Of a stretch of 64,000 bases of DNA, positions 35,007 through 46,468 are shown one piece after another. The translations under genes were made by a program, and so were the position numbers. Under the pieces are notes generated by a model. The model was not told the DNA's origin. It worked only from the letters and a program-made list of their open reading frames with translations, and did not search any database. Position 1 is the first letter of the stretch. Each line of letters starts with the position of its first letter. This stretch comes from Gigaspora rosea (Eukaryota > Glomeromycota > Glomeromycetes > Diversisporales > Gigasporaceae): assembly GCA_003550325.1 (NCBI GenBank), contig QKWP01000109.1:133050-197049 (forward strand), given 5' to 3'.

Positions 35007-35228
35007 GTGCCGATAAGAGAAAATATACATATTTATATATAAAAGTTTGCATATTTCAGTCTAGGACATGTCTAGGGATGCATCGGTCCCGAAAAAGACC
35101 GGTCACAGACCGGACCGTGGACCATTGAAATGACCAGTCCTGGACCGGTCCTTATTAATATAACTGTGATACTTGTATCACCCAATCAAATTTCTTGATC
35201 AGTGTAACATAGATCATATTAGTGCGAC

Positions 35229-35250
35229 GGGTGGCGCATTCGCGCCACCC
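35229..35250. repeat. GC-rich perfect hairpin
   Basis: GGGTGGCGC-ATTC-GCGCCACCC, 9-bp stem and 4-nt loop, unusual in this AT-rich sequence. The first half resembles the GGGTGGTGCGCATT end of the MITE at 28007. Confidence 0.85.
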
Positions 35251-35289
35251 ATCTTATTCAGCATTTTTAACTATATAGACTACTGCAAA

Positions 35290-35900
35290 AGATTAAGACT
35301 ACATTATTTAACATTACAATTATGGTTTTCTAATATGATTACTGTTAAACATTCTGTTATAGACTAAGTCACAAATATGGTATATATAATAGTAAGCTTT
35401 ATTATAATTAATATGATTTAATCATTAGCTACTGTATTGAATTCTATTACAGGATCATTTGCTACTTCGATTACCACAGTATATGATTAAGGTGGAGTTA
35501 GCTTACATTGGAATAATCGTAATTTCTATCATAAAGAATTCAGTTACAAAAACTTGCCTGTTATTCCTAAAGACAGTAAATATGTTTAGGTTAAATTAAT
35601 TGTGTTTGAAGTAATTTCAATAATAAAATACTATAAAAATCTGTTACAAAACTTACTATTCTGGTGACTAAAGTGTATGGTTGAATTAGTTTGTATCATG
35701 AATTCTATTGTGATTTCTACAATGGGTCGATGAAATTCTGTTACTGCACTTGCTATTCTGGTGCTATAGTATTTAGTTACATTTGTAATAAAACTATAAT
35801 ATAGTTAAAGTTGGCTGGTATGTACTGAAATAATCTTGTTTTTATCATCTGCTACTGCAAAAAATTTTATACAAAGCTTACCTACTCTGGCTATGTAAAA
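35290..35900. repeat. Dispersed repeat R, diverged
   Basis: Loose ~110-bp units as at 23254-25075 (TTACAAAACTTACTATTCTGG, GTGACTAAAGTGTATGGTT, AGTTTGTATC). Another fragment lies at 37990-38090. Non-coding. Confidence 0.55.
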
Positions 35901-35998
35901 ATTCTGTAAGGCCACGCAAAATTTATTTTCACATTGCATAAGGCCACGCAAAGTTAATATTTCGTTTTGCATAACCTGGTGTTTCAAAATTCTGGTCG

Positions 35999-36032
35999 AA
36001 GTACGCCATCCGGCGTCCCCATAGTAGGGGTT

Positions 36033-36061
<29 letters not shown>
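35999..36061 (+). mobile_element. Short retroposed tail with poly(A) and target duplication
   Basis: AAGTACGCCATCCGGCGTCC, a CCCC-ATAGTA-GGGG hairpin, TTTATATT, then about 27 A. Flanked by direct repeats AAAATTCTGGTCG (35986-35998 and 36062-36074; at least ATTCTGGTCG is unambiguous). This is the signature of target-primed insertion of a severely 5'-truncated LINE or SINE 3' end. Confidence 0.75.
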
Positions 36062-36065
<4 letters not shown>

Positions 36066-36325
36066 TTCTGGTCGCAGGTCGGATTATTACTATTTTTTTT
36101 TAAAAAAAAAAACCAACTTCTGCGTGGCCTAAATTAATGTCTAGGGTCACGAAAGTTAATTCTTTTGTTTGCATAACATGGAATAAGAAAATTTTTTTAT
36201 TGGACCTATGGCGTAATTCCGAACATTAAGGGTGATACTGGATAAAAAATTTATATGCTAAAAATGGAATAATTAGCACAATATGAACTTTTTTTTTTGA
36301 AAAATTGGGTCAGCTAAAACTAAAC

Positions 36326-36837
36326 CTGCTAATGTTGCCGGAGCCACTGCTGCTGCTCATTAAAAGCCTGCAGAAACTGAACCTGATAAAGTTTCCGGAG
36401 CCACTACTGCTGCACATGAAATGCTGCAGAAACCAAACCTGCTAAATTTGAAGCCACTGCGCCGCACATGAAAAACCTGCCGAAACTGAACCTGCTAAAG
36501 TTCCGAAGCCACTGCTGCCACACATGAAAAGCCTTCTGAAACTAAACCTGCTAAAGTTGCCGAAGCCACTGCTGCCGTACATGAAAAACCTGCCGAAACT
36601 AAACCTGCTAATGTTGCCAGAGCCACTACTGCTGCATATGAAAATGCTGCAGAAACCGAACCTAGTAGTCATGGACACAGCGAATCTGAAACCAAACCTA
36701 GTAGTCAAGGACACAGCGAATCTCATGGACATGAAAATGCTGCAGAAACCAAACCTAGTAGTAGTCACGTACACAGCGAATCTCATGGATATGAAAAACC
36801 TGCTGAAACTGAACCTGCTAAAGCTGCCGAAGCCAGC
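36326..36837 (+). pseudogene. Fragment of an Ala/Glu/Pro/Lys-rich repeat protein gene
   Basis: The plus strand encodes about five 57-bp units translating to EKPAETKPAKVAEATAAAH-like 19-residue repeats, then two or three units of NAAETKPSS followed by HGHSES. Indels break the frame in the first half (e.g. near 36400 and 36500); from about 36585 the frame is open to the right boundary. No start codon or terminator context is present, and both ends are cut by repeat-family F arms. The parent gene is not in the window and its function is unknown. The composition is distinctly less AT-rich than the surroundings. Confidence 0.75.
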
Positions 36838-37139
36838 TCCCAATTTTTTAAAAAAAAAAACTTTTTTAAAAATTTCAATTGTGCCAATTATTCAGTTTTC
36901 ACTATTTAATTTTTTTCTGGCATTGCTCAATGGCGACTATAATTTCTAGAATCACTAATAGATCTGCAAAAAAAGTCCAAAATATGTATATGCAAACAAA
37001 ATAAGCATATTGATTTAAAGTAGATTAAAAAAAATTTGACTAAACTGAGATTTTGGAACACGATGTTATGCAAAACGAAAAATTACCTACCATTTTGGCG
37101 ACTGTAGTATAATTTAGTCTGCATTACAATTGTCTTGAT

Positions 37140-37980
37140 TTTTAGGCTATGCAAAGTTGATTCTTCCTTTTTTTTAGATATCAATTGTGCCAATTCTTCG
37201 ATTTTTGACATTTATTTTTCTACTATTCTCATCTAATGTTACCCAATAAAGATTTTTATTTTCCGTATTTGTTTGATAGGACTGACAAAAAAATATGATT
37301 GCTGGCCCAATTATTTGATTGTTTACTATGCAAAATAAAAAATTATCCTTGCATAATTTAGTAGATATGAATATTATTCTATCAATTTATAGTAAATTAA
37401 AATTGAAAAAAAAACTGACCAACCGATCTAAGTTTTCATGTCAATTAAGGTTAATTTTTTCATTTTGCATAGCAAAGAATCAAAAAATTGGATCAGTCTC
37501 CATTGGGTGACATCAGATGAGAATAGCGAAAAAAAAATAAATGTTAGAAATTGAATAATTGGCGCAATTGGATCTAAAAAAAAGAAAAAATTCAAAATAT
37601 AAAAAAATCGGGTTAGTAAGTAATACAAAACGAACATCAACTTTGGGTGGCCTTTAAATTATGGTAAAAAAAATTCTGTCACAAACCTATTCGATGCATA
37701 ATACATGGGTTTGCCAATTGTTCGATTTTTGACATTATTTTTTTCCACTAATCTCATCCGGTGTCAACTGATGGGAACCTTAATTTCCCATAATTTTTTG
37801 ATAGGACTAATGGAAAAAATATGACTGCTGACCCGATTTTTTTGATTATTTGCTATACAAAATGAACAATTAACCTTGCATAACAGTAGACGTGAACAAT
37901 TAAAATGACAAAAAAAAATCTGACCGACCGACCTAAATCTTCAGATTTCATGTAACGCAAAATGAAAAATCATCTGTGAG
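37140..37980. repeat. Two further family F copies
   Basis: 37140-37650 is a fold-back copy: AATTGTGCCAATTCTTCGAT at the left and GAATAATTGGCGCAATTGGA at the right, with inverted TAATGTTACCCAATAAAG / CATTGGGTGACATCAG. 37700-37980 is a second, half copy (GCCAATTGTTCGATTTTTGA, CCGGTGTCAACTGATGGG). Non-coding. Confidence 0.65.
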
Positions 37981-38733
37981 ACTTATCTTTGAGTTAGTTT
38001 GGTTGAAGCAATTGTTTCTTTCGTAAAGAATTCTGGTTATGGCTTAGTTTGCGTTGGAACTATTATGCTTTCTATCGTAAGTTACTCTAATATCATCAAA
38101 GTGCGCATAACGAACAAAAATCAAATTTTAAAAAATAAAAGATGGCAACTGAAAACGTAAATAAGAATAACTGGTCATTTCTTGATTCTTAAGCTACGAT
38201 TTGTTACATCATCGATTTATGCAAACGATAAATGTCGCAATAATTACAATTTCAATAATCAGTGATGATCACTAACCTTATAAGGTTAGTACTATAAATG
38301 CTGATTAATCAAATAATTATGAACGATCAAATATCGTAATAATTACAATTACATTTATTGAGAATATCGTAATAATTACCTGTTACAGACACCAATTCAC
38401 AGGTAGCCAATCAAAAACGTTTAAACAGACAAACTCAGAATTAGGTGGTATAGATTATATAATAATTATTTCATTTTTGGCCAATAAAGTCTTATGCATT
38501 AGGATATGACGTAATTATTAAAGGACCGTTTTTGGGGCCAAGGATGGGATCAGACCGGGACCGTAAATCCTATGATAACAGTTTCACTAGGACTGGAGAG
38601 GACAGGACTGGACCTAGGCATTTCCTTTGTATTGCTGTTACTTATAAATCAAATGAGTTGACTCACCTCAATTTTATATGTAAAATAATGCAAAAAAATT
38701 TAGTATTTAATGATCTTTACTCTAAAGCCAAAG

Positions 38734-39360
38734 TTTTTTTTTTTTTTTAAAAAAATTTCCTTGGTAGTATACCCAAGGGTGCTGTTGGCGCTCTTTTATT
38801 AACTCATTATTTCAAAGGTCATTTTACATATGCAAAAGATTCCTAATCTATATCTCCCTTCAATCGTCTGTTTTTTCTGGCTGACTCCAGCATGTCAACC
38901 ACATCCAGTGTCCCATACCATTGGATCATAGGCAGCTTAAATGACTACATATTCTGCCAGTACACTATCTAGGTCAGCTGTTTTTCATCTACCTGGGAGC
39001 CACTTTCCATTTTTAGTTGGTGTAGCATTAGGTTCCTGATTTTTTACTTCCTAATTCAGTCGGTACCCTTGTCTTTTATTCTCATTTGTCTTATTCCTTT
39101 TATAGTAGATGGTCTTTATATTTATGACGTTTCTTGTCAGATTTTTTCCTTTTCTGAATGCCACATGACCCTGTGGCTATGTCACGCAGCTCATTGTTGC
39201 TATAGTACCATGTCTGGAAATAGTAAAGATGTTTGACACCTCATTATAGCTTACTATTCGTAATCCTAACTCAGTTTTTGTTATCCACTCGACTTGAACC
39301 AGCGACCTTGCGAATATGACCCCAGAGCGCTAACTACTGCACTATCTGACTCAGGGTCAT
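38734..39360 (-). mobile_element. tRNA-derived SINE with 16-bp target duplication
   Basis: On the minus strand the element starts near 39358 with a tRNA-like head: box A TAGTGCAGTAGTTAGCG (39328-39344) and box B GGTTCAAGTC (39291-39300), correctly spaced for an internal RNA polymerase III promoter. A body of about 500 bp follows, ending in a CCTTGG-GTATACTA-CCAAGG hairpin and an A-rich tail (T run at 38734-38748 on the plus strand). Direct repeats TAAAGCCAAAGTTTTT (38723-38738) and TAAAGCTAAAGTTTTT (39361-39376) flank it. It is too degenerate in the acceptor stem to be a working tRNA gene. Confidence 0.82.
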
Positions 39361-39786
39361 TAAAGCTAAAGTTTTTGATCTCTAGTAGTTTGAAATTAAA
39401 CTTCCTTTAAAGTTAACAATTCTTTACTATGTTCTTTAAGTCAAATGAGTAACTCACCCTATAATAATATAATTGGTTAAAATAATTTTTTAAAAATATG
39501 AAAAATGCTATTAAATACTAAAGTAAAGGCTTTTTTGTGCTCTAATTGAAAATTAAAAAGGAGGTTCTTCTGATTCTAATGATTGGTGGATCCAAAGATA
39601 CTTGTATCACAAAAAATTTAGGCTGAGATGATGGAAAACATCAATCAAATTTTTAATGCAGCATTGTAAAATAGGAGCAACTGCAAGAGTATAGTATTAT
39701 GGTAAATAAAAAGTTTGATTATCTGGGGGCAGTAATAGAACAAAGAAACTAGTTATATTATTGATATAGTAATTATAACTATATTC

Positions 39787-39883
39787 AAGAAAACATAAGG
39801 GTCTGCAAATTTATTTTTACACAAAGTATTACAAACTATAATACTTTGTGTAATAGTAAATTTGCAGACCTTTATGTTCTCTT
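39787..39883. repeat. Hairpin, ~45-bp stem
   Basis: AAGAAAACATAAGGGTCTGC and its complement at the other end, with ACACAAAGTATTA / TAATACTTTGTGT near the loop. Probably a small MITE; no target duplication determined. Confidence 0.65.
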
Positions 39884-40261
39884 CCTTAACCCCAAGTAAA
39901 CCTTTAGTAAAGTGCAGTAAATTACATAATTAGAGTTTACATAGGTCTGACCCCTTACTACTGTGATAGGACTATTGACCAATCAAATTTTATCTTTTAT
40001 AATATAAAAAAACTCAAAAACATCTTTAACTTTACAATCAATTTTAGTCTCTATATAGTTAAGTCCAAAGTTTACTATATGTATCAATTAAAGTTGCTTA
40101 AGTAAACTTATTCAGAAATCAAAATACACTTACCCAAAAATTTTTATCAGTATTAGAGAACTTTTTTATTACTTGACTTTTTGATTTTTACATTTGATGA
40201 AAAATTAAAATTTTTTAAAAAAATATATTTGCAAACATAAAAATTAAAAGTTAATAATTAA

Positions 40262-40735
40262 GTAATTTATTACAACGATTTTGGGTTAAAAGGAAACTTT
40301 CTTAGAGCTAACACTTCTACACTTTTTTCGAAGGTTAGAATCAACTTGAGAATAATGCTTTATTGAAGCAAAAAGGGGGTCTTGTATATTTTCTCCTCAC
40401 TAGCAAGTGTAAGTTCTAGTAATTATCTCGAGAGATCCTTGAATTAATAGTAACACCTCTAGATATATGAAATTCATAATAAAGTCCAAATCCTGTGACT
40501 TCACATTAGAGTCTTGTGACATAATCTAGAGTGCGAGCTTAATTCTGGCCCTAGTTATTCAGACCAAATTTATCGATGCCTCAATCAAAGCTTAACCGTC
40601 ATTAGGGTTAGATAAGGTTGATCTTAGTTGGATTTAATAGTTGATAGTGGTAACTTTTAGACATAAAGTTCATTTTCGCCTACACAGTTTTTGATCAAAT
40701 TCATAGATCACTACAATCACTACTGCAACTATTAA
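40262..40735. mobile_element. LTR-like remnant (related to 5095-5640)
   Basis: Same block order as 5095-5640, diverged by substitutions and small indels. Together with GCTGATCGTACTGGTCCTG at 41560 this suggests a rearranged element. Confidence 0.55.
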
Positions 40736-40771
40736 GGTGGGAGAGTATATACATTTGACTGATTTAACTCT

Positions 40772-41136
40772 AAGGCCATGCAAGTCAATTTTCATTTTGT
40801 ATAACCTGCTGACCTAATTTTTTCAAAAAAAATTTTTTTAATTTCCTATTGAGCCATATTCTATTTTTGCTGTTTAATTTTTTACTCCGGTGTCGCCCGA
40901 TGATGACCTTCATTTTCTGAATTACTAACAGGTCTGATAAAAAAAATCAAAATATTCTGATTCTATTATGCAAACCAAAGAATTAACTTTGCATGAGCTT
41001 AGATGTGAACATGAATTAATTTAGTTCACAAAAAGTATATTTAAAAAAAAAAAAAGACCTACCTACCAGAATTTTGAAACTCCAGGTTATGCAAAACGAA
41101 AAAATAACTTTATGTAGTCTAATAGTTACTAGAAAA
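40772..41136. mobile_element. Family F, simple copy with ~40-bp terminal inverted repeats
   Basis: Left end TAAGGCCATGCAAGTCAATT, then TTCATTTTGTATAACCTG; the right end is the complement of TAGACTACATAAAGTTATTT, then TTCGTTTTGCATAACCTGG. Contains one CCGGTGTCGCCCGATGATGA module. This is the cleanest unit and best defines the family. Confidence 0.6.
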
Positions 41137-41604
41137 TAAGTTTCTGATTTACTCACTACACTAGCTTGCTTTATTTTCTTTAGTAAAATCGAAGGGAGCT
41201 TCTTTACTTGTTGTCTTCATTTATTAAAATTAAATTTATTTATTTTTATATATTTAAAATTATATATGACATGTTAGCGTGTTATTTGGCATATTAATGA
41301 GTGTTTAACACGCTATGTGCTATTCAACAATGATACTACTAAGCCTAACATGTGACGTGCATCAAGAATGTTTATAATTTGTTCCTCTTAACACATATAT
41401 ATGCAAACATGTTAACGTGTTATGAAAATTTTACAAAAAGGGGTGATAATATGTTAATCATCAAGTTTATGCGGATTTTGACTAACATTTAAAAAATTAT
41501 ACAAAAATAGAAATGAAGTTATCTATACTAACTAAAAAGAAGATCTATTAATTAACAGAAGCTGATCGTACTGGTCCTGATACTGCGCAGATATCTTATT
41601 ATTT

Positions 41605-42715
41605 CGGATAGGTTTCGTTTTGTTGCCCAACTCTTGTAATAATTAGCTTTACCATTTATAGTTAGTATGTGACCGATGGACTCGATGAACATGATAAACT
41701 CGATGAATTGATAGAGTCAATAGGGTCCATTGCGTCGATTTTAAATCTGTAAATAAAAGTATATAAGTGCCTTGAGCTCACTAGAGATGGATTCAGTCGG
41801 GTATAGTCAGTTTCGATCAGTTATTATCGACTATTGGCATATAGCCGGCTAAGTGTGATCGGTCATACTAGCTAATAGCTGACTATAGTCGATTAATTAT
41901 TTTACTATGTAAAGGTTCTTTGATCCTTTAATTAAAGTTGTAGAGCCTAATTTTCTGATTCTAATGGCAGTTAGATCATCAAAATTAGTTTAGTCACTCT
42001 TGAGATAATTGATTAGGCCAATTTTTGTTAGTTCAAGTAAGCAAATGATGTATCATTAATTCATGTGATGTGATGATCATTTGGGTTAATATAGTCTATT
42101 CCGTTTATCAGATTGATCCGTGTTAATCTGTTTTTAAATCTAGTATCAGTTACAATTTAGTCAGTCAGCTAAGCCCCTCTGACTAACTAGAATCAGCTAC
42201 GGCTATAGCCAGTCACAATGGCTATAACCGTAACCATACCTATACCTAGAGCTCACCTCAATAAAGGATAACTCAAAAAGAGTGAATAACTCAGTAAGAG
42301 TAAAACTCAATAAGAGTTGACAACTTAGTTCGAGTTAGAGTAATGTTAGAGTTAAGAACTCAGTAGAGTTTGAAAGCTTTAGAGTTCAATGTTGTAAAGT
42401 AATAATCTTTGAAATTAGAAAAAAAGTGTTATCGTTGGCAATTTTACCTGATAGATAATTAAATAAACTAATAACCAATAAGTGAATTCATATCAAAGTC
42501 AAATTGCATGACCTCATATTAAAAACTCATGCCATAATCTAGAGCTCTATTTCGACTCTAGTTACTCAGACCAAGTCTTTTACGCCTTAATCGTAGCCTT
42601 ACCGTTATTAGGATTGCATAAGTGTAGTTTAATTGGTTATAGTAGTGTATAGTTGCGATATTTTGACATAAGAGATTATTCGCTCTTTCACAACCTAGCG
42701 TACATACACAGTACA
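41605..42715 (+). mobile_element. Solo LTR-like unit with an inserted MITE
   Basis: Shares with the retroelement 2 LTR: ATTTATAGTTAGTATGTGACC, a run of GATGGACTCGATGAA-like motifs, TATA box AAAAGTATATAAGTGCC, CTTTGAAATTAGAAAAAAAG, GTTACTCAGACCAAGTC and a CACA end (CTCTTTCACA at about 42700). Diverged enough to be a different family. Net length about 640 bp without the MITE. No partner LTR or internal region seen. Confidence 0.55.
41782..42248. mobile_element. hAT-type MITE in the solo LTR
   Basis: 467 bp, ends TAGAGATGG and CCTATACCTA with imperfect inverted repeats, flanked by perfect 8-bp repeats GAGCTCAC (41774-41781, 42249-42256). Subterminal motifs alternate TCAGTT, CGACTAT, TAGCTGAC and GGCTATA in both orientations. 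Confidence 0.82.
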
Positions 42716-42964
42716 GACATAAGGCCAAACCAATTTAATTCGGTGGTTTACATTTCATTCTTCTCACAAAAGGGGGGCTGGAGGAATTTATTATAAAAAT
42801 TTTTTCTGAAATAATAAGCGATATTATGAAAGTTTTATGAAATTTTTCGCATATATAGTTTAGGGGGAAATGGGAGAAGGCAGAAGGGAGTAATGTAAAC
42901 TAGTGAATTAAATTGGTCTGGCATAAACATAGAGAAAAATAGTATATAGTTAATTATTTTTGAT

Positions 42965-43630
42965 TTTAGGTACTGAACTAGCAAATTTTATACATTCTGA
43001 AGGTTGAATTGTTATATGAAATCTGCAGGATTTGCGTAGATGAAAGTTCAACCTAGCTTCAATTGTGAAGTGCTGCATTGCGAAACTAATGAAGAGTGGC
43101 GAAACTGGTGATGATACAATCAAAACTAATAAAGTAATATTTGAGAATGGGAGACAATAAAACTATAAACATGCAAGATAAAAATAAATCCAAATATTTA
43201 CTATCAAATTCTATATTAAACTGGCTATTCTGTGTTCTTTATTCTTTATAAAGAGTTTGAAACCTCACATAACAAATAAATAATGTTGGTTTTTATTCTG
43301 GATTGGAATCTGTTTAGAGACAAAAAGTCAATCTAATCCACTACAGTATTTAGTCAACTAATTAGTCAGTTAACAATAGTAGTTGATGAATCGATTTTAA
43401 TCTTTAAAATTAAATGATTATGTATTGCAAATTTAATAGAAAAAAATTATCAAATAGATAAATTTAAAGAAAAAATTGAATGGGCATAGTTTGAGAACTT
43501 TGGTAATAATGAAATTTAATTATCTTTTTATAAATCTATTTGCACATAACACATAAAGCTATTCGACTATTTAATCCTTCCAGAAAAGTTAACAAATTTT
43601 AGGTACAAATTGTTTTAAGTTTGTTTATTA
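42965..43630. repeat. Dispersed repeat pair (partner 22030-22790)
   Basis: Diverged copy of 22030-22790 in the same orientation. Non-coding. Confidence 0.65.
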
Positions 43631-43639
43631 AAGAAATTC

Positions 43640-44690
43640 AATTTTGCACCGTTCATCTTGCCATATTAAAATGCAGTGTAATAGTTAAATGCATATGCTA
43701 ACTAGATTGCATTGATTTTTGGATTAGATCGTTTAATTTTTCGTTCTTTATGCATGAGATTGCAGTCAAAATTTCCTTGCAATTCCAAGAAAGAAAAAAT
43801 CACATCCACCCATTTTTATAAGATATTTATATTGATATTGAAATTGATATTGAAATTGATATAGCTATAGCTATCATCCTCATTATGCATTAGTATTAGT
43901 TGTTGCTTAGTTAAAAATAAAAAATTCTATACAACATCATTAACTTTTTAATTAAATTACAAATATGCAATAGCAATTCTAATTTTTGGTTTTTTCTTAT
44001 CAGATTTTTTACTGGACAGATTAAATGATAATCACTGATCGTCAAAGCCATAAATAATGATCATAGTGAGAGCTTGATAAATTTGTATTACAATCATATG
44101 ACTGTTGTCCATAATCATTCTAGAACTTCAAAAATCAGAAGGGCCATAATTCTAAAATGTAATATGAAATAGTATTTAATCTAATATCGTGAAGGGTAAC
44201 TTTAGTAAAACAATTTAATTATGTCATACCAAATCAGTTTTTGACTCAAATTATGATTAAAAATCTTTGAAGACCAATTCATTCGTTCGATAATTTCTAT
44301 TCGGGCAAAAAATTTTTGATTAAGAATGTTGTGACTATATCAGGAACAGAGTGATATGTAATATTACGAAGTATATTGTTACTAAGGCGCATATATCCAC
44401 AAAATCTCAACTAATTGGGCAATTCATTAAACGCAGTAAAAATGTGAATTTCTACACTTAATCATCACGATGTATGTCACATAGTACTATATTTATCTAT
44501 TGTATCAGAATTGTTTAACCAAATATCACTTTAACAGGTTTCTTGTCTCGATTGAAGTGCATAATTATCACTATAAAAAATGTCTTTGTTTTATTATTGT
44601 CTTTTGGAATTGCACTTACTAAATATGTTATAAACGCATTTCGGTGTCACATTGTAGATAGATACAAATGGAGATTGAGGAAATTCTAAT
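43640..44690. other. AT-rich intergenic stretch, nothing supported
   Basis: Only a short 12-bp tandem (ATTGATATTGAA, 43831-43865) stands out. No coding region, RNA gene or element boundary was found. Confidence 0.6.
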
Positions 44691-44694
44691 TTAA

Positions 44695-45179
44695 GTGTAG
44701 AGGGTATGTAGATCATTTCTATTAGTAAACAAGTGACAAAAAATATTTTTAATACAAATCTAAAAGTTGCTACATATAAAAATTAATTTTTTACTATATA
44801 AATTAATTTTTTATACTAAGTAAATTGTTCATAATAAAAAAATTACACATGTTCTAAAAATTTTATTAATTTTGAATAGAATTTAATAAAGTTTTTATAG
44901 TATCAAATTTAGGGGTGTGGGGTCTATACTGCGGGGCGATCACAAAATGGCCAATCAAATTACATGTAAACAATAAGTAAAATAGGGTCACGAAGATAAA
45001 ACAACTATATCTTATGTTCTACTAGGCCAATTTTAATAATTTGACCACCTTATAATCAGAAAAACCTCCAATTTTATTTAAAAATTTAATATAGTTACTT
45101 AATAAAAATTTTCTTTATTATTAAATATAAAATTTTTAGTAACTCATTTATTAATAAAAATGATCTACATACCCTCTAC
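44695..45179. mobile_element. TTAA-flanked (piggyBac-like) MITE, split by a retrotransposon
   Basis: Left end GTGTAGAGGGTATGTAGATC after TTAA (44691-44694). The right arm at 45139-45179 is its complement (GATCTACATACCCTCTAC). The last two bases, CC, and the closing TTAA (59207-59210) lie beyond the Ty3 element, which inserted within CTAC. Without it the MITE is about 487 bp with inverted repeats of at least 35 bp. A TTAA target is characteristic of the piggyBac superfamily. Confidence 0.8.
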
Positions 45180-46468
45180 TGTAATAGATTGAAATAAGGA
45201 TATTGGAAATTTTATTAATTTTTTTTATATTATTCTGTAATTCTATTTTATCTTTTGTTATATATTTCTATTTTTTTTTTATTTTTTATTCTATAATTAT
45301 TTTGTCATGCGCCGAATTTGCTAGTTGTCCTAAAATTAGTAGTTCCTTTGTAAAAATAATTAACTATACAAAAAAGGAAATTTCATGCAGCTGGGAAACC
45401 GCAGTGCATTTAATTTCGTGCTAACACTAAGATTTTTGTCTAATGCTGTATCTATAGCGCAGACAAGAAATCTTTCGCGATAACGCTGAATCTAAAGTGT
45501 TAACGCCGGATTATTCACATAAACGTTGAAACTTTAGCATGAACATTAGGATCATAGTGTAGACGCTACAAAAATTAAATATATATATAATACCTCTAAA
45601 ATTTAATAAAGTTGTATAAGTTCCACATCCACTTTTAAAATTATATCACAGAAAAAGTAAAATACTCATCTTTTGAAATTCGACTTGTAACTTTAATAAT
45701 CCATTCATAACTCAATTCGATGGACTAAATTGACTTGTAACCTCGAAGCGGTATTCTTAAGACTCGAATTTCTGTGTCACTTGCCTTTTTGTAGATCCTT
45801 GGAACTTGTCATATAACATTATACAAGAAAATATCAAACCTTAAGTTGAAATACTTTTGTAGATAGTAAACCTCTTGAATTACCACCTTTTTAGCATCGG
45901 CAGCCTCAGATCGCCTTTCAAATCCCTTGTATCTCAACAACCTACCCTTCGTAATACAGTCAAACCCCGCAATAGTCACGTGCCAAAATCTGACTTTCTA
46001 TGTGCCTATTGTGAAATTGTGACTAAAGTGAGCTAAAATTTATATACAGATATAATTGAATAGGAAAATTAAGGTGACTATAGCGAGATTGTGACTAATG
46101 CGAATATGACTATTATGGGTTATACTGTATCGAAAAATTCCTAATTGTCTCAGCCTTGGAGTTACCTAATTAATATCGATCACCCAATTTCCCTTTAAAC
46201 ATATCAATTACCCATAGTATAGTATTATTGTATTATTATTTTGATATCAAACTATTGATATACCCTATATTAGCATTACCAGCATCTGTGTTTCTATTCT
46301 ATTGTTGTGGTTTAGTGATCCCCTTTTTACTAGACTCTCAAATTGCATATTAGCTTCAAACTTCCTATACTTTTAACAAGTATTTATACCCTCTTCTGTA
46401 CATGGTTGGAGCTTTAAATTGGTACTATTGTCTATCTTGTTTTACTGCTCTCCAAATCAACTGTTATA
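45180..46468 (+). mobile_element. 5' LTR of the Ty3 element
   Basis: Starts TGTAATAGATTGAAATAAGG, ends CAACTGTTATA (CA in the other copy). 1289 bp including a 171-bp MITE and its TA; net 1116 bp, identical in length to the 3' LTR. Confidence 0.93.
45957..46127. mobile_element. Mariner-like MITE in the 5' LTR
   Basis: 171 bp, ends CAGTCAAACCCCGCAATAGTCA and the complement of CAGTATAACCCATAATAGTCA, flanked by TA (45955-45956, 46128-46129). The 3' LTR shows the empty site (GGAATATCTAAAA at about 58855). CAGT ends with a TA target are typical of Tc1/mariner. Confidence 0.93.

Larger units (their letters stand above)
35905..37105. repeat. Inverted family F copies flanking a gene fragment
   Basis: Left arm 35905-36325 and right arm 36838-37105 are inverted relative to each other: both carry TTCGTTTTGCATAAC, a GGTGTTTCAAAATTC-like block and AATTGTGCCAATTATTC, and both meet the central fragment at AAAAATTGGG. 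The left arm holds a small retroposed insertion at 35999-36061. The 512-bp centre is coding-derived (separate entry). Confidence 0.65.
35073..38616. mobile_element. Possible composite hAT-like element
   Basis: Ends rich in GGTCC/GGACC: left TAGGGATGCATCGGTCCCG, right GGACAGGACTGGACCTA. Inverted inner modules: CGGTCCTTATTAATA at 35155 and AATTATTAAAGGACCG at 38515. Candidate 8-bp duplications GACATGTC (35065-35072) and GGCATTTC (38617-38624) differ at two positions. It would enclose repeat R, family F copies, a gene fragment and a retroposed tail. Boundaries are inferred and uncertain. Confidence 0.4.

Noticed and set aside
36442..36843. 133-codon minus-strand frame
   Set aside because: Shadow of the plus-strand repeat-protein fragment; the plus-strand translation is the coherent one.
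39291..39358. Functional tRNA gene on the minus strand
   Set aside because: Boxes A and B are present but the stems do not pair well, and it is the head of a longer tailed element with a target duplication.
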